Shown here: one piece after another, positions 1-7,520 of the stretch
Position numbering within the stretch: position 1 is the stretch's first letter
How the letters are laid out: each line of letters begins with the position of its first letter
NCBI GenBank assembly: GCA_944388125.1
Contig: CALXHO010000013.1
Span: forward strand, 1-45,581
Source: an uncultured Gemmiger sp.
Lineage (GTDB): Bacteria; Bacillota; Clostridia; Oscillospirales; Ruminococcaceae
DNA length: 45,581 nucleotides
Reading direction: 5' to 3'
Notes under the pieces: generated by a model
Told to the model about the DNA's origin: nothing
Seen by the model: the letters and a program-made list of their open reading frames with translations, nothing else
Database searches by the model: none
Position numbers and translations under genes: made by a program

Positions 1-1
1 C

Positions 2-583
2 CCCATCAACCTGCTGAAGTTCTATGACCAGTGGTACATCCCTGAAAACACCATGCAGCTGCAGTACGGCCCCATCGGCACCTACTTTACCGGCCAGGAT
101 GAGAACGGCCTGTGGCAGAGCGTGACCGACGCGGAAGCGCAGGAGAAATTCGGCAAGAGCGCCGGCGAACTGAAGAGTGAGATGGAAGTGGCCGGCCCCA
201 AGCTGATCCTGTCCGATTACTACGCCAACGTCTTTGAGATGGAGCCCCGCGCCGTGGAACGCCTGACCGACCTCTACGACTACTGGATGCAGTATGTGGA
301 CGACACCACCTGCTACCCCGTGGACTGCGTCTACACCCAGGACGAGCTGGACACCATCGACAAGTGGCGTGTGGACTTTGAGAACTACGTCTCCGAGCAG
401 GAGGCCACCTGGCTGCGGGACGGCGGCATCACCGACGAAACCTGGAACGCCTATAAGGAGAACCTGAACAGCTACGGCATGCAGGATCTGCTGGATGCCT
501 ACCAGTCCGCCTACGACCGCTATGAAGAGACTGCCGGCTCCGCCGGCACCACCGTACCTGCCACCGCTGAGACGGCAGGCTGA
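2..583 (+). CDS. C-terminal part of an extracellular solute-binding lipoprotein (sugar ABC transporter)
   Basis: The frame is open from the first bases of the window and ends with TGA at 581-583, so only the last 193 or so codons are present and the start lies outside. The visible part is rich in aromatic and acidic residues (WYIPENTMQLQYGP, LSDYYANVFEMEPRAVERL) and has the helical C-terminal lobe typical of family 1 sugar-binding proteins of the LipO/LplA kind. It ends in a short Thr/Ala/Gly tail. A GH32 fructosidase starts 39 bases downstream on the same strand, which suggests uptake of a fructose-containing oligosaccharide; that is inference from context. The lipobox cannot be seen. Another extracellular binding protein family remains possible. 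Confidence 0.72.
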   Translation, partial: PINLLKFYDQWYIPENTMQLQYGPIGTYFTGQDENGLWQSVTDAEAQEKFGKSAGELKSEMEVAGPKLILSDYYANVFEMEPRAVERLTDLYDYWMQYVDDTTCYPVDCVYTQDELDTIDKWRVDFENYVSEQEATWLRDGGITDETWNAYKENLNSYGMQDLLDAYQSAYDRYEETAGSAGTTVPATAETAG

Positions 584-622
584 CCGCTCCGAAATCAATC
601 CGAACCGAGAGGAACCTTTCCT

Positions 623-2095
623 ATGTCGTACAAAATTTCCGAAAAACTGCAGCAGGCCCGGGACTATGAAGCCCGGGAAGGGGCAGCCATTCCGGCCGCC
701 GACCGTCCGCGCCTCCACCTGACCCCCCGGGTAGGCTGGATGAACGACCCCAACGGCTTCTGCCATTACAAGGGCGCCTACCATCTGTTCTACCAGTATT
801 ATCCCTACGATACGGTGTGGGGGGCCATGCACTGGGGCCATGCCGTCAGCACCGACCTGCTGCATTGGGACTATCTGCCCTGCGCCATGGCGCCCGACAC
901 CCCCGCCGATGAGAAAGGCTGCTTTTCCGGCAGCGCGGTGGAGCTGCCCGACGGCCGCCTGGCCCTGATGTACACCGGCGTCAGCGGCACCGACAAGGCA
1001 GTCGTGCAGGCCCAGTGCGTGGCGGTGGGCGATGGGGTGGACTTTGTCAAGGACGCTCACAATCCCGTCCTGCCGCCCCGGCAGCAGCCGGAAGGATTCT
1101 GTACGGCAGATTTCCGTGACCCCAAAATATGGCGGGAGGGCGACCGCTACTACTGTGTGGCGGCGGGCCTGCACCGGGAGGACGTGGGCAGCATCCAGCT
1201 GTATGAGAGCGAGGATGCCCTGCACTGGACTTTCGTCCGGGTGCTGGACGCCAGCCGGGATGAGCTGGGCATCATGTGGGAGTGCCCCGACTTCTTCCCC
1301 CTGGACGGCCGCCAGCTGCTGCTGGTGAGCCCCCAGTCCATCGGCCCCTGTGCCGACCCCGAGATCCGCCCCGGCTATGCCACCCTGGCCCTGGTGGGGG
1401 ACTACGACCCCGAGACCCACCGCTTTGACCGCCGCAGCGTTCAGCTTCTGGACGCGGGCACCGAGTTCTATGCCCCCCAGACCACGCTGACCCCCGACGG
1501 CCGCCGGGTGATGGTGGCCTGGATGGAAAACTGGGAGACCTGCAAGGCTGCCCCCCGCCGCCACCGCTGGTTCGGCCGCATGACCCTGCCCCGGGAACTG
1601 ACCGTCCGGGAAGGGCGGCTGTACCAGAACCCGGTGCGGGAGATCGAAGCCCACTGGCGGGAGGAAGCCCGCCGCACCCTGAGGGTGGAGGGCGACCAGC
1701 CGCTGCCTGAGTTCAGCGGCCGGTACCAGGACGTGAGCCTGGTGCTGGATGCAGCCCAAAGCCCCGACTGCCGCGCCCTCACCCTGGGCTTTGCCCAGGG
1801 CGGCAAATGCGCCACCACCCTGCGCTGGGAGGCTGACCGGGAGGAACTGGTCTTTGACCGCAGCCGCTGCGGCACCCGGCGGGATATGGCCAACATCCGG
1901 CGCATCCCCGCCCGGGCCAGGGACGGCCGCCTGACCCTCCGCCTCATCCTGGACGGCGACAGTGTGGAACTCTTCGTCAACGACGGCGAGCGCACCATCA
2001 CGTCGATCATCGACACCCCGCCGGAGGCGGACGCCCTGTCGCTGCACAGCGACGGCCCCGCCATGGTGGAGCTGGTCCGCCACACCCTGGTCTGA
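623..2095 (+). CDS. GH32 beta-fructosidase / sucrose-6-phosphate hydrolase
   Basis: This 490-residue protein has the three GH32 active-site blocks. WMNDPNG (residues 39-45) carries the nucleophile Asp42, FRDPK (164-168) carries the transition-state Asp166, and MWECPD carries the acid/base Glu220. The N-terminal five-bladed propeller is followed by a C-terminal beta-sandwich (from about residue 345) ending in the usual ELFVNDGE motif. No signal peptide is visible, so the enzyme should act in the cytoplasm on an imported fructoside or its phosphate. It sits 39 bases after a sugar-binding protein gene, with GAGAGG upstream of the ATG, and is followed by a strong terminator. A second GH32 gene lies at 28030 beside a sucrose PTS. 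This copy is therefore more likely to serve the ABC-imported substrate, though sequence alone does not settle sucrose against fructo-oligosaccharide. Confidence 0.93.
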   Translation: MSYKISEKLQQARDYEAREGAAIPAADRPRLHLTPRVGWMNDPNGFCHYKGAYHLFYQYYPYDTVWGAMHWGHAVSTDLLHWDYLPCAMAPDTPADEKGCFSGSAVELPDGRLALMYTGVSGTDKAVVQAQCVAVGDGVDFVKDAHNPVLPPRQQPEGFCTADFRDPKIWREGDRYYCVAAGLHREDVGSIQLYESEDALHWTFVRVLDASRDELGIMWECPDFFPLDGRQLLLVSPQSIGPCADPEIRPGYATLALVGDYDPETHRFDRRSVQLLDAGTEFYAPQTTLTPDGRRVMVAWMENWETCKAAPRRHRWFGRMTLPRELTVREGRLYQNPVREIEAHWREEARRTLRVEGDQPLPEFSGRYQDVSLVLDAAQSPDCRALTLGFAQGGKCATTLRWEADREELVFDRSRCGTRRDMANIRRIPARARDGRLTLRLILDGDSVELFVNDGERTITSIIDTPPEADALSLHSDGPAMVELVRHTLV

Positions 2096-2109
2096 TCCTC
2101 ATAACAACC

Positions 2110-2153
2110 AAAAACTCCCCCGCAGCGGGCAGAAACGCTGCGGGGGAGTTTTT
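2110..2153. terminator. Bidirectional intrinsic terminator
   Basis: A stem of about 14 bp (ACTCCCCCGCAGCG pairing with CGCTGCGGGGGAGT) is flanked by A residues on one side and T residues on the other. It sits between the convergent GH32 gene and HD-domain gene and can stop transcription from both. Confidence 0.92.
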
Positions 2154-2169
2154 CTGTATTCAGGCGCTT

Positions 2170-2664
2170 TCAGGCTTTGGGATAGAGCAGGCGGAGCAGC
2201 CTGCGGCCCGCCGCTGTGCGGAAGATCTTTTCCTCCGCCGCGTCCACCCCGTGGGCGCCGACACCGTCCTCGTAGAGATTGACCAGAAAGTCCGCCTCCA
2301 CCAGGATCTGGTAGTCCAGCCCGTCCATGGCGTCGTAGGTGTGGTGGTGCCCCACCAGATAGCAGATGCGGTCCACATCCTCCGGGGCCAGCCCAGCCTC
2401 CTCCAGGATGGGCCGGGCATAGGCGGGGCCCTCCTGCTCCTGCAGCTTGCCGTCGCAGCGGCCGTACTTTTCCTCGGCGGGATGGATGCCGATGTCGTGC
2501 ACCAGGGCGGCGCATTCCACCACCAGCCGGGTGTGGGCGTCGGCCTGCTCCATCCGGGCGATGAGCTGGGCAAAGCGGTGCACCTTCATCAGATGCTGGA
2601 TCCGCTTGGGGTCCCCCTTGTCAAAGTCAAACAGTTTCAGCGTGAGAAAATCCGTAACCTCCAT
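2170..2664 (-). CDS. HD-domain metal-dependent phosphohydrolase
   Basis: The protein has 164 residues. Residues from about 25 to 110 carry the HD pattern: an early His in the helix starting KVHRFAQL, then ALVHDIGIHP as the HD metal dyad, then a YLVGHHHTYD segment giving further His ligands. The family hydrolyses phosphoester bonds in nucleotides or signalling nucleotides; the substrate here is unknown. The start at 2664 (MEVTDFLTLK) is preferred to a longer reading because the upstream promoter lies inside the longer reading and GGAAGG stands upstream of this ATG. It is a single-gene unit with its own promoter (2714-2742) and shares a terminator with the convergent GH32 gene. Confidence 0.82.
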   Translation of the reverse strand: MEVTDFLTLKLFDFDKGDPKRIQHLMKVHRFAQLIARMEQADAHTRLVVECAALVHDIGIHPAEEKYGRCDGKLQEQEGPAYARPILEEAGLAPEDVDRICYLVGHHHTYDAMDGLDYQILVEADFLVNLYEDGVGAHGVDAAEEKIFRTAAGRRLLRLLYPKA

Positions 2665-2713
2665 GACAGCCACCCTTCCGGCCGGGCCCGGGGCCGCGGC
2701 CTGTTCTGGTAAA

Positions 2714-2742
2714 ATTTTAGACGTACCGACCCGAAATGTCAA
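2714..2742 (-). promoter_or_regulatory. Sigma-70-type promoter of the HD gene
   Basis: On the minus strand, TTGACA (2742-2737) is followed after 17 bases by TAAAAT (2719-2714). The GC-rich leader to the ATG at 2664 contains the palindromes GGCCGCGGCC and CCGGGCCCGG. Confidence 0.85.
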
Positions 2743-2751
2743 ATCATCCCC

Positions 2752-2799
2752 ACAAAAAGGGGGCAGGCCCCGGGGAAAAACTTTCCTCGGGACCTGCCG
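2752..2799 (-). terminator. Intrinsic terminator of the ABC transporter operon
   Basis: Read on the minus strand, an imperfect GC stem (GCAGGTCCCGAGG against CCCCGGGGCCTGC) is followed by CCCTTTTTG. It lies just after the stop of the cytidylate-kinase-like gene and marks the end of that operon. Confidence 0.8.
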
Positions 2800-2824
2800 G
2801 AGCAGAAAGGAAGGGGATGGCTGT

Positions 2825-3418
2825 TTACAGTTCAAAGCGCTGGCGGATGATGCCCTCCAGCACGGCGGCGGTGCCGTCGATGCCGAACTTGGCTGAGTTG
2901 AGCATGATGTGGCAGTTAGCGGTCACATCGCCGCCGCCGTAGACCCGGTGGTAGCCGGCGCGGGCCTTGTCCACCCGGGCCATGGTGCGGCGGGCGGTGT
3001 CCTCGTCCATTTCCAGCTTTTCCACGCAGTTTTTCAGCCGTTCGGCCTTGGTGGCAAAGATGTGCACGTTGAACACATCGGGGCGGTCTTTCAGAATCTC
3101 ATCGGCGCAGCGGCCGACAATGATGCAGCTGTGCCGGGAGGCCAGGTCCAGAATGATGTTTTTCTGCACCTGGAAGATCTCGTCCTGCATGCTCTTGACC
3201 CCCATGCCCAGGGGATAGATGCGGCGGTAAAAAAGGTTGTGGGCGGCCTCCTCGTTGTCGGCCACCTCGGAGACGGGCAGGCCCATGCGGCGGGCCGCCT
3301 GCTCCACGATGTCCCGGTCGTAGAACTCACACCCCAGCCGTCCGGCCAGATTCTGGGCGATGCTGCGCCCCATGCTGGCAAAGTCCCGGGACAGGGTGAT
3401 GACATACTGTTTTGCCAC
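2825..3418 (-). CDS. Cytidylate-kinase-like family protein
   Basis: The protein has 197 residues. It starts with a P-loop kinase-like strand and glycine segment (VITLSRDFASMGRSIAQNLA, residues 6-25) followed by CEFYDRDIV, the arrangement seen in the Cytidylate_kin2 group. The segment SCIIVGRCADEIL (about residues 97-109) is the second core strand of that fold. The classical GxxGxGK loop is altered, as is usual in this group, and the true substrate is unknown. The start is GTG at 3418, supported by AAGGGGG upstream. It lies 12 bases after the second permease gene and is probably the last gene of the amino-acid transporter operon. A role tied to transport is not shown by the sequence. Confidence 0.8.
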   Translation of the reverse strand: MAKQYVITLSRDFASMGRSIAQNLAGRLGCEFYDRDIVEQAARRMGLPVSEVADNEEAAHNLFYRRIYPLGMGVKSMQDEIFQVQKNIILDLASRHSCIIVGRCADEILKDRPDVFNVHIFATKAERLKNCVEKLEMDEDTARRTMARVDKARAGYHRVYGGGDVTANCHIMLNSAKFGIDGTAAVLEGIIRQRFEL

Positions 3419-3430
3419 AAAAACGCCCCC

Positions 3431-4210
3431 TTACTGTGCGGTCTGCGCCGTCTGTGCCGGGCGTGCAGTCCGCCGGGGCCGGGGATGCTGCAGCGACCGC
3501 ACCGCGCAGGACAGTGCAAAGTTGATGACGAAATAGATGATGAAGGCGATGCCGAACAGCACAAAGACGTCGCTGACCAGCTGGGCGCCCGCACCGTTGT
3601 ACATGTTGGAGGTGGCCAGGATCTGGCGCACCCGGGACATGAGCTCGATGACGGCCACGTTGGCCAGATAGCTGGAGTCCTTGATGGTGCTGATGACCTG
3701 GCTGAGCAGGGTGGGCACCACGGCGCGGTAGGCCTGGGGCAGAACGATGTAGCGCAGGATCTGCACCGTGCTGAAGCCCTGGGAGTGCCCGGCCTCGAAC
3801 TGTCCCGCGGCCACCGAGTTGAGGCCGCCGCGGATGATCTCGGCCATGATGGAGGATTCAAACAGCACCAGGGCCACAAAGGCGCGGAAGAGGACGCGGA
3901 CCTCCACACTGGTGAGGCCCAGCATGCGGTGGGTGAAGAATCCGGGCACGGGGCAGAACACCAGGCAGATGAAGATCCAGAACAAAAGCGGTGTGTTGCG
4001 GAACAGTTCAATGTATGCCGTGGCGATCCACTTGAACACCCGGCTGGGGCCGGAGCAGTAGTTGCGCAGCAGGGCCAGCACCGAGCCGATGAGCAGGCTG
4101 ACCACCACGGCGCACACCGAGATGACCAGCGAGAAGGCCACACCCCGCAGGATGTAGACGGCGACGCCCTCCTTGGCCAGGATGGAAAAGCTTGCCTGCC
4201 AGTCGATCAT
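3431..4210 (-). CDS. Polar amino-acid ABC transporter permease (second)
   Basis: This 259-residue membrane protein has about five hydrophobic segments. The first long one covers residues 19-46 (LRGVAFSLVISVCAVVVSLL). The EAA loop that docks on the ATPase is visible as FEAGHSQGFSTVQILRYIVL, and the family motif FRNTPLLFWIF precedes it. These features identify the His/Glu/Gln (HEAA) permease family. The start ATG follows the stop of the first permease directly (TAAATG), so the two are translationally coupled, with GGAGGTGG acting as ribosome site inside the preceding gene. The product should pair with the first permease as the transmembrane heterodimer. The C-terminus has an unusual run of PARPAQTAQTAQ repeats. 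Confidence 0.93.
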   Translation of the reverse strand: MIDWQASFSILAKEGVAVYILRGVAFSLVISVCAVVVSLLIGSVLALLRNYCSGPSRVFKWIATAYIELFRNTPLLFWIFICLVFCPVPGFFTHRMLGLTSVEVRVLFRAFVALVLFESSIMAEIIRGGLNSVAAGQFEAGHSQGFSTVQILRYIVLPQAYRAVVPTLLSQVISTIKDSSYLANVAVIELMSRVRQILATSNMYNGAGAQLVSDVFVLFGIAFIIYFVINFALSCAVRSLQHPRPRRTARPAQTAQTAQ

Positions 4211-4936
4211 TTACGCCACCTCCGTTTCCAGCTGTTTGACGATGGCCGCACTGCGGCGGTCCCGGCGTTTGAGGTTGTTCTCCCAGGTGGAAGCCAGGGT
4301 GGACAGGGGGAAGCAGACCACGAAGAACAGAGCACCGCACACCAGATAGGCGGGGGCGTAGGCGCCGCCGGTGGTGGCGCCGGTGACAAAGCTGTAGGTC
4401 AGCGAGATCAGGTCGGCGCCGCCCACGATGTAGAGGCAGCTGGTGTTCTTGAACAGGTTCACCGCCTGGTTGACCATGGGCGGCAGGATGATCTTGAGGC
4501 TCTGGGGGAAGATGATGTAGTACATCGTCTCCACATAGCCGAAGCCCTGGCTGGCCGCCGCCTCAAACTGGCCCTTGGGCACCGCCTGGATGCCGGCGCG
4601 GACCACCTCGGCCATGTAGGCGCCGGTGTAGATGCCCAGGCTGACGATGCCGGTGAGGATGATGCTGACCTTGGCGCCGGAAAACGCCAGCACATAATAG
4701 AGAAAGCACATCTGAAGCACGATGGGGGTGTTCTGGAAAAATTCCACGTAGACCCGGGCCACCGCCATCAGGGGCTTTTTGCCGCTGGTGGCCATCAGGC
4801 CGAATACAATGCCCAGTGCCAGGGCCAGCAGCAGGCCGAAGATGGCCGTCTCCAGCGTGTTGCCGAATCCCATGAGAAAGGTGCCGCGATAGGTCCAGAC
4901 CTTGCCCCAGGCCTCGGGCGAAAGCAGCTCTGCCAT
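4211..4936 (-). CDS. Polar amino-acid ABC transporter permease (first)
   Basis: This 241-residue integral membrane protein has the HEAA permease hallmarks. FFQNTPIVLQMCFLYYVL is the conserved NTP segment, and FEAAASQGFGYVETMYYIIFPQ is the EAA loop that contacts the ATP-binding subunit. Residues 21-45 (FGNTLETAIFGLLLALALGI) form the first membrane helix. GGAGGG stands upstream of the ATG. It is separated from the binding-protein gene by about 98 bases containing a terminator-like hairpin, so it is probably made in lower amount than the binding protein. It joins the coupled second permease to form the channel. Confidence 0.94.
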   Translation of the reverse strand: MAELLSPEAWGKVWTYRGTFLMGFGNTLETAIFGLLLALALGIVFGLMATSGKKPLMAVARVYVEFFQNTPIVLQMCFLYYVLAFSGAKVSIILTGIVSLGIYTGAYMAEVVRAGIQAVPKGQFEAAASQGFGYVETMYYIIFPQSLKIILPPMVNQAVNLFKNTSCLYIVGGADLISLTYSFVTGATTGGAYAPAYLVCGALFFVVCFPLSTLASTWENNLKRRDRRSAAIVKQLETEVA

Positions 4937-4954
4937 ACCTGTTTCCCTCCTGCG

Positions 4955-4994
4955 AAAAAAGGGGCGGGCCCGGGGATCAGCCCCAGCCCGCCCC
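4955..4994 (-). terminator. Intra-operon attenuator between binding protein and permeases
   Basis: On the minus strand, GGGGCGGGC and GCCCGCCCC pair, and the stem is followed directly by TTTTTT. It lies inside the transporter operon, after the binding-protein gene and before the permeases. Partial termination here would leave more message for the binding protein than for the membrane parts. Confidence 0.8.
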
Positions 4995-5034
4995 GTTGGA
5001 TCCTTGGAATTGCCCGGTCAGTGCCGGGAAGTCA

Positions 5035-5946
5035 TCAGCCCAGGTTGAACTCGCTGATGTAGCCGTCGATGGTGCCGTCGGACAGGCAGGTCTCCACAAA
5101 GTCGTTGCAGTAGGTGGAGAAGTCGCTGCCCTTCTTGGTGGCGATGCCGTACTCCTGGGGTGCGAACTGGGCGTCGATGTAGCTGCGGCCCTCGGTCTTG
5201 TAGACAGCCAGGATGGACTTATCCACGCAGAAGGCGTCCACAGTGCCGGCGCTCAGGGCAGTGGAGATGGCCGGGTAGTCGTCGAACTGCTGGAAGGTGA
5301 CGCCGTCGGTCCAGGTGGCGGGGTCGAAGGTGTCGGCGGAGAAGCCGGTGCCCTCAATGTCGCCGTCCTCGATCATGGCTTCCACCAGGGAGCGGGCGGA
5401 GGTGGAACCGGAGGAGACACCCACCAGCTTGCCCTTCAGGTCAGCCAGAGAGGTGATGCCGGAGGAATCCTCCACCAGCACGGTGACGTAGTCGGTGTAG
5501 TAGGGGGTGGTGAAGTCCCAGCTCTGTTTGCGCTCATCGGTGATGGTGAAGGTGGCCAGCACGCAGTCGATGTCGCCGGAATCCAGCAGCTCGGTGCGGG
5601 TGGCGGCAGTGACGGTGGTGAACTCCACGTCAACGCCCAGCTGGTCGGCCAGCTTCTTGGCCAGCTCGATCTCCATGCCGGAGTATTCGCCGGTGGCGGG
5701 GTCCTGGTAGCCGAAGCCCACCACGGCGTTCTTGACGCCGACCCGCAGGATGCCCCGGTCCACAATGGCCTGGGTATCGGCGCCCAGGGCCTCGCCGGAT
5801 GCCTCACCGGTGGCGGCAGCGGAGGAAGAGTCTCCGGTCTCTGCCGCGCTGGAAGAAGACGAATCGTCGGTGCCGCCGCAGGCGGTCAGGCTCAGCAGCA
5901 TGGCGCCGGCCAGGACGGACGAAAGAATGGCGTTGCGCTTTTTCAT
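5035..5946 (-). CDS. Amino-acid ABC transporter substrate-binding lipoprotein
   Basis: This 303-residue protein has a lipoprotein signal: MKKR, a hydrophobic run, then the lipobox LTAC with the lipidated Cys at residue 22. A Ser/Glu-rich linker (residues 27-50) follows. The mature domain is a type II periplasmic-binding fold: ILRVGVKNAVVGFGYQDPATGEYSGMEIELAK is split over the first strands, and the hinge contains LVGVSSGSTSARSL. Wording of this kind is typical of glutamate/glutamine/aspartate-binding proteins, but the exact ligand cannot be read from sequence. AGGAGG lies eight bases before the ATG. It is the second gene of the operon, after the ATPase. Confidence 0.94.
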   Translation of the reverse strand: MKKRNAILSSVLAGAMLLSLTACGGTDDSSSSSAAETGDSSSAAATGEASGEALGADTQAIVDRGILRVGVKNAVVGFGYQDPATGEYSGMEIELAKKLADQLGVDVEFTTVTAATRTELLDSGDIDCVLATFTITDERKQSWDFTTPYYTDYVTVLVEDSSGITSLADLKGKLVGVSSGSTSARSLVEAMIEDGDIEGTGFSADTFDPATWTDGVTFQQFDDYPAISTALSAGTVDAFCVDKSILAVYKTEGRSYIDAQFAPQEYGIATKKGSDFSTYCNDFVETCLSDGTIDGYISEFNLG

Positions 5947-6015
5947 GGTGATTTCCTCCTAATATATGAAAATTTCCCTCTATATCCGGATGCCGCGGGG
6001 CATCGGGTATCAAAA

Positions 6016-6738
6016 TCAGTGCAGGATCTTGCCCAGGAACTGCTTCACCCGCTCGTTGTCGGGGTTGGTGAAGAAGTGCTCGGGGGTACCCTCCTCCAGG
6101 ATCTGGCCGTCGGCCATAAAGACCACCCGGTCGGCCACCTGGCGGGCAAAGCCCATCTCGTGGGTGACGACCACCATGGTGATGTTCTCCTTGGCCAGGC
6201 GGATCATGACGTCCAGAACCTCCTGGATGGTCTCGGGGTCCAGGGCGGAGGTGGGCTCGTCAAACAGGATGATCTTGCTCTGGACGCACAGGGCCCGGGC
6301 GATGGCAATGCGCTGCTGCTGGCCGCCGGACAGCATGGTGGGATAGGCGTGGGCCTTGTCGGTGAGTCCCACCACGTCCAGATAGTGATAGGCCAGCTCC
6401 TCTGCCTCCTTGCGGGACTTGTGGTGCAGCTTGACGGGGGCCAGGGTCAGGTTTTTCAGAACCGTCATGTGGGGGTAGAGGTTGAACTGCTGGAACACCA
6501 TGGACATGTTGTCCCGGACGATCTGGCGCTTGTTTTTGTGGGTCAACTCCACGCCGTTGATGTAGACGTGGCCGCTGGTGGGTTCCTCCAGAAAATTCAT
6601 GCACCGCACCGTGGTGGACTTGCCCGAACCGGACGGCCCGATGATGACAAGCTTTTCGCCCTCGGCCACCTCCAGAGAGACATCCTTCAGGACGTGCAGG
6701 TCCCCGAAGTACTTGTTGACCTTTTCCAGCTTGATCAT
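6016..6738 (-). CDS. Polar amino-acid ABC transporter ATP-binding protein
   Basis: This 240-residue ABC ATPase has a complete set of motifs: Walker [10 protein letters not shown] (about residues 35-43), a Q-loop in [15 protein letters not shown], signature [15 protein letters not shown] (137-151), Walker [13 protein letters not shown], and the switch His in [10 protein letters not shown]. The LYPHMTVL segment and overall length match the GlnQ/HisP group that powers polar amino-acid uptake. It is the first gene of the operon and sits behind a clear promoter and a leader hairpin. GGGAGGG precedes the ATG. The protein should form a homodimer under the two permeases. Confidence 0.96.
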   Translation of the reverse strand: MIKLEKVNKYFGDLHVLKDVSLEVAEGEKLVIIGPSGSGKSTTVRCMNFLEEPTSGHVYINGVELTHKNKRQIVRDNMSMVFQQFNLYPHMTVLKNLTLAPVKLHHKSRKEAEELAYHYLDVVGLTDKAHAYPTMLSGGQQQRIAIARALCVQSKIILFDEPTSALDPETIQEVLDVMIRLAKENITMVVVTHEMGFARQVADRVVFMADGQILEEGTPEHFFTNPDNERVKQFLGKILH

Positions 6739-6760
6739 GCCATGTTCCCTCCCGGTGGTA

Positions 6761-6803
6761 AAAAAGAAAGACGCTCCACACCCCGCGGGTGTGAAACGTC
6801 TTT
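6761..6803 (-). terminator. Terminator-like hairpin in the leader of the transporter operon
   Basis: On the minus strand, AAAGACG pairs with CGTCTTT and, inside it, CACACCC with GGGTGTG. The stem is followed by CTTTTTT and then the ribosome site of the ATPase gene. The hairpin begins about 16 bases after the predicted transcription start. It looks like an intrinsic terminator but lies before the first gene, so it is either an attenuator or a 5' stabilising structure. Confidence 0.72.
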
Positions 6804-6825
6804 GTTTCGTCGGTTATTGTCTGGC

Positions 6826-6854
6826 AGTTTAGCACGGCAGAGTGCATTTGTCAA
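6826..6854 (-). promoter_or_regulatory. Promoter of the amino-acid transporter operon
   Basis: On the minus strand, TTGACA (6854-6849), 17 bases, then TAAACT (6831-6826). The start of transcription should be near 6819. Confidence 0.85.
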
Positions 6855-6943
6855 TAGTTCCCAGCTGCATTTTGCGTCTTTCCACAAACAAAGGCGGGGC
6901 AGACCGGCAAAAATTCATCGCTGTGACGGAGGAAAAGCGGACC

Positions 6944-7483
6944 TCACACAAAAACATACTGCCGCAGCTCGCAGTTGCCGATGGCAAAGGAGGCAAACTC
7001 CTCGTTGGACATGGAGTAAAAATAGCTGTGGACAATGCGGGCGATGCCGTTGTGGGCCACCAGCAGGCAGGTCTTGTCTGCCCGGCGCAGCTCGTCCAGC
7101 AACGGATAGATGCGGGCGGACATCTGGAGCATGGATTCCCCCGTGCCGAAGCGGTTGGCAAAGTGGGCCTTGGCGGCGTGGAAGTCGGCGCCGTCCCGGG
7201 GTGTGCCCTCAAAGACGCCGAAGTTCTGCTCGGTCAGGCGGGGTTCGACCTCCACCGGAAGCCTCGCCTCCCGGCCCAGGATGCGGGCGGTCTCGGCGGC
7301 CCGGCAGAGGGGGGAGGCCAGCACCAGGTCAATGGGCAGGGCCATCTCCCGGAGCCGGCGCCCCAGGGCGGCGGCCTGCTCTTCGCCTTTGGGGGTCAGG
7401 GCGATGTCGGTAGCGCCGCAGATCTTGTTCTCCACATTCCAGAACGTCTCCCCGTGACGGGTGAAATACAGTGTTTTTGCCAT
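6944..7483 (-). CDS. Histidine phosphatase family protein (phosphoglycerate-mutase-like)
   Basis: The protein has 179 residues. The N-terminal RHGE motif (residues 9-12 in LYFTRHGETFWN) carries the phospho-accepting His. LVLASPLCRAAETARIL is the second conserved block, and LLVAHNGIARIV supplies the second catalytic His. This places it in the small PGM/CobC/GpmB-like branch, which removes phosphate from varied small molecules; the substrate is unknown. AGGAGG precedes the ATG. It begins 37 bases after the PP2C gene and appears to be the last gene of the kinase/vWA/PP2C operon, although a housekeeping role is equally possible. Confidence 0.9.
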   Translation of the reverse strand: MAKTLYFTRHGETFWNVENKICGATDIALTPKGEEQAAALGRRLREMALPIDLVLASPLCRAAETARILGREARLPVEVEPRLTEQNFGVFEGTPRDGADFHAAKAHFANRFGTGESMLQMSARIYPLLDELRRADKTCLLVAHNGIARIVHSYFYSMSNEEFASFAIGNCELRQYVFV

Positions 7484-7520
7484 GGATTCCTCCTGTGATA
7501 TTCGGTTGCGTGGCGCTGCC

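Noticed and set aside
6755-6860. T-box or leader-peptide attenuation of the amino-acid transporter
   Set aside because: Only about 16 bases lie between the predicted start site and the hairpin, too short for a T-box or a leader peptide.
2909-7413. Very long plus-strand open frames opposite the ABC transporter operon
   Set aside because: They are antisense to genes with clear motifs, are made of His/Gly/Ala/Gln-rich low-complexity text caused by high GC at third positions, and lack ribosome sites.
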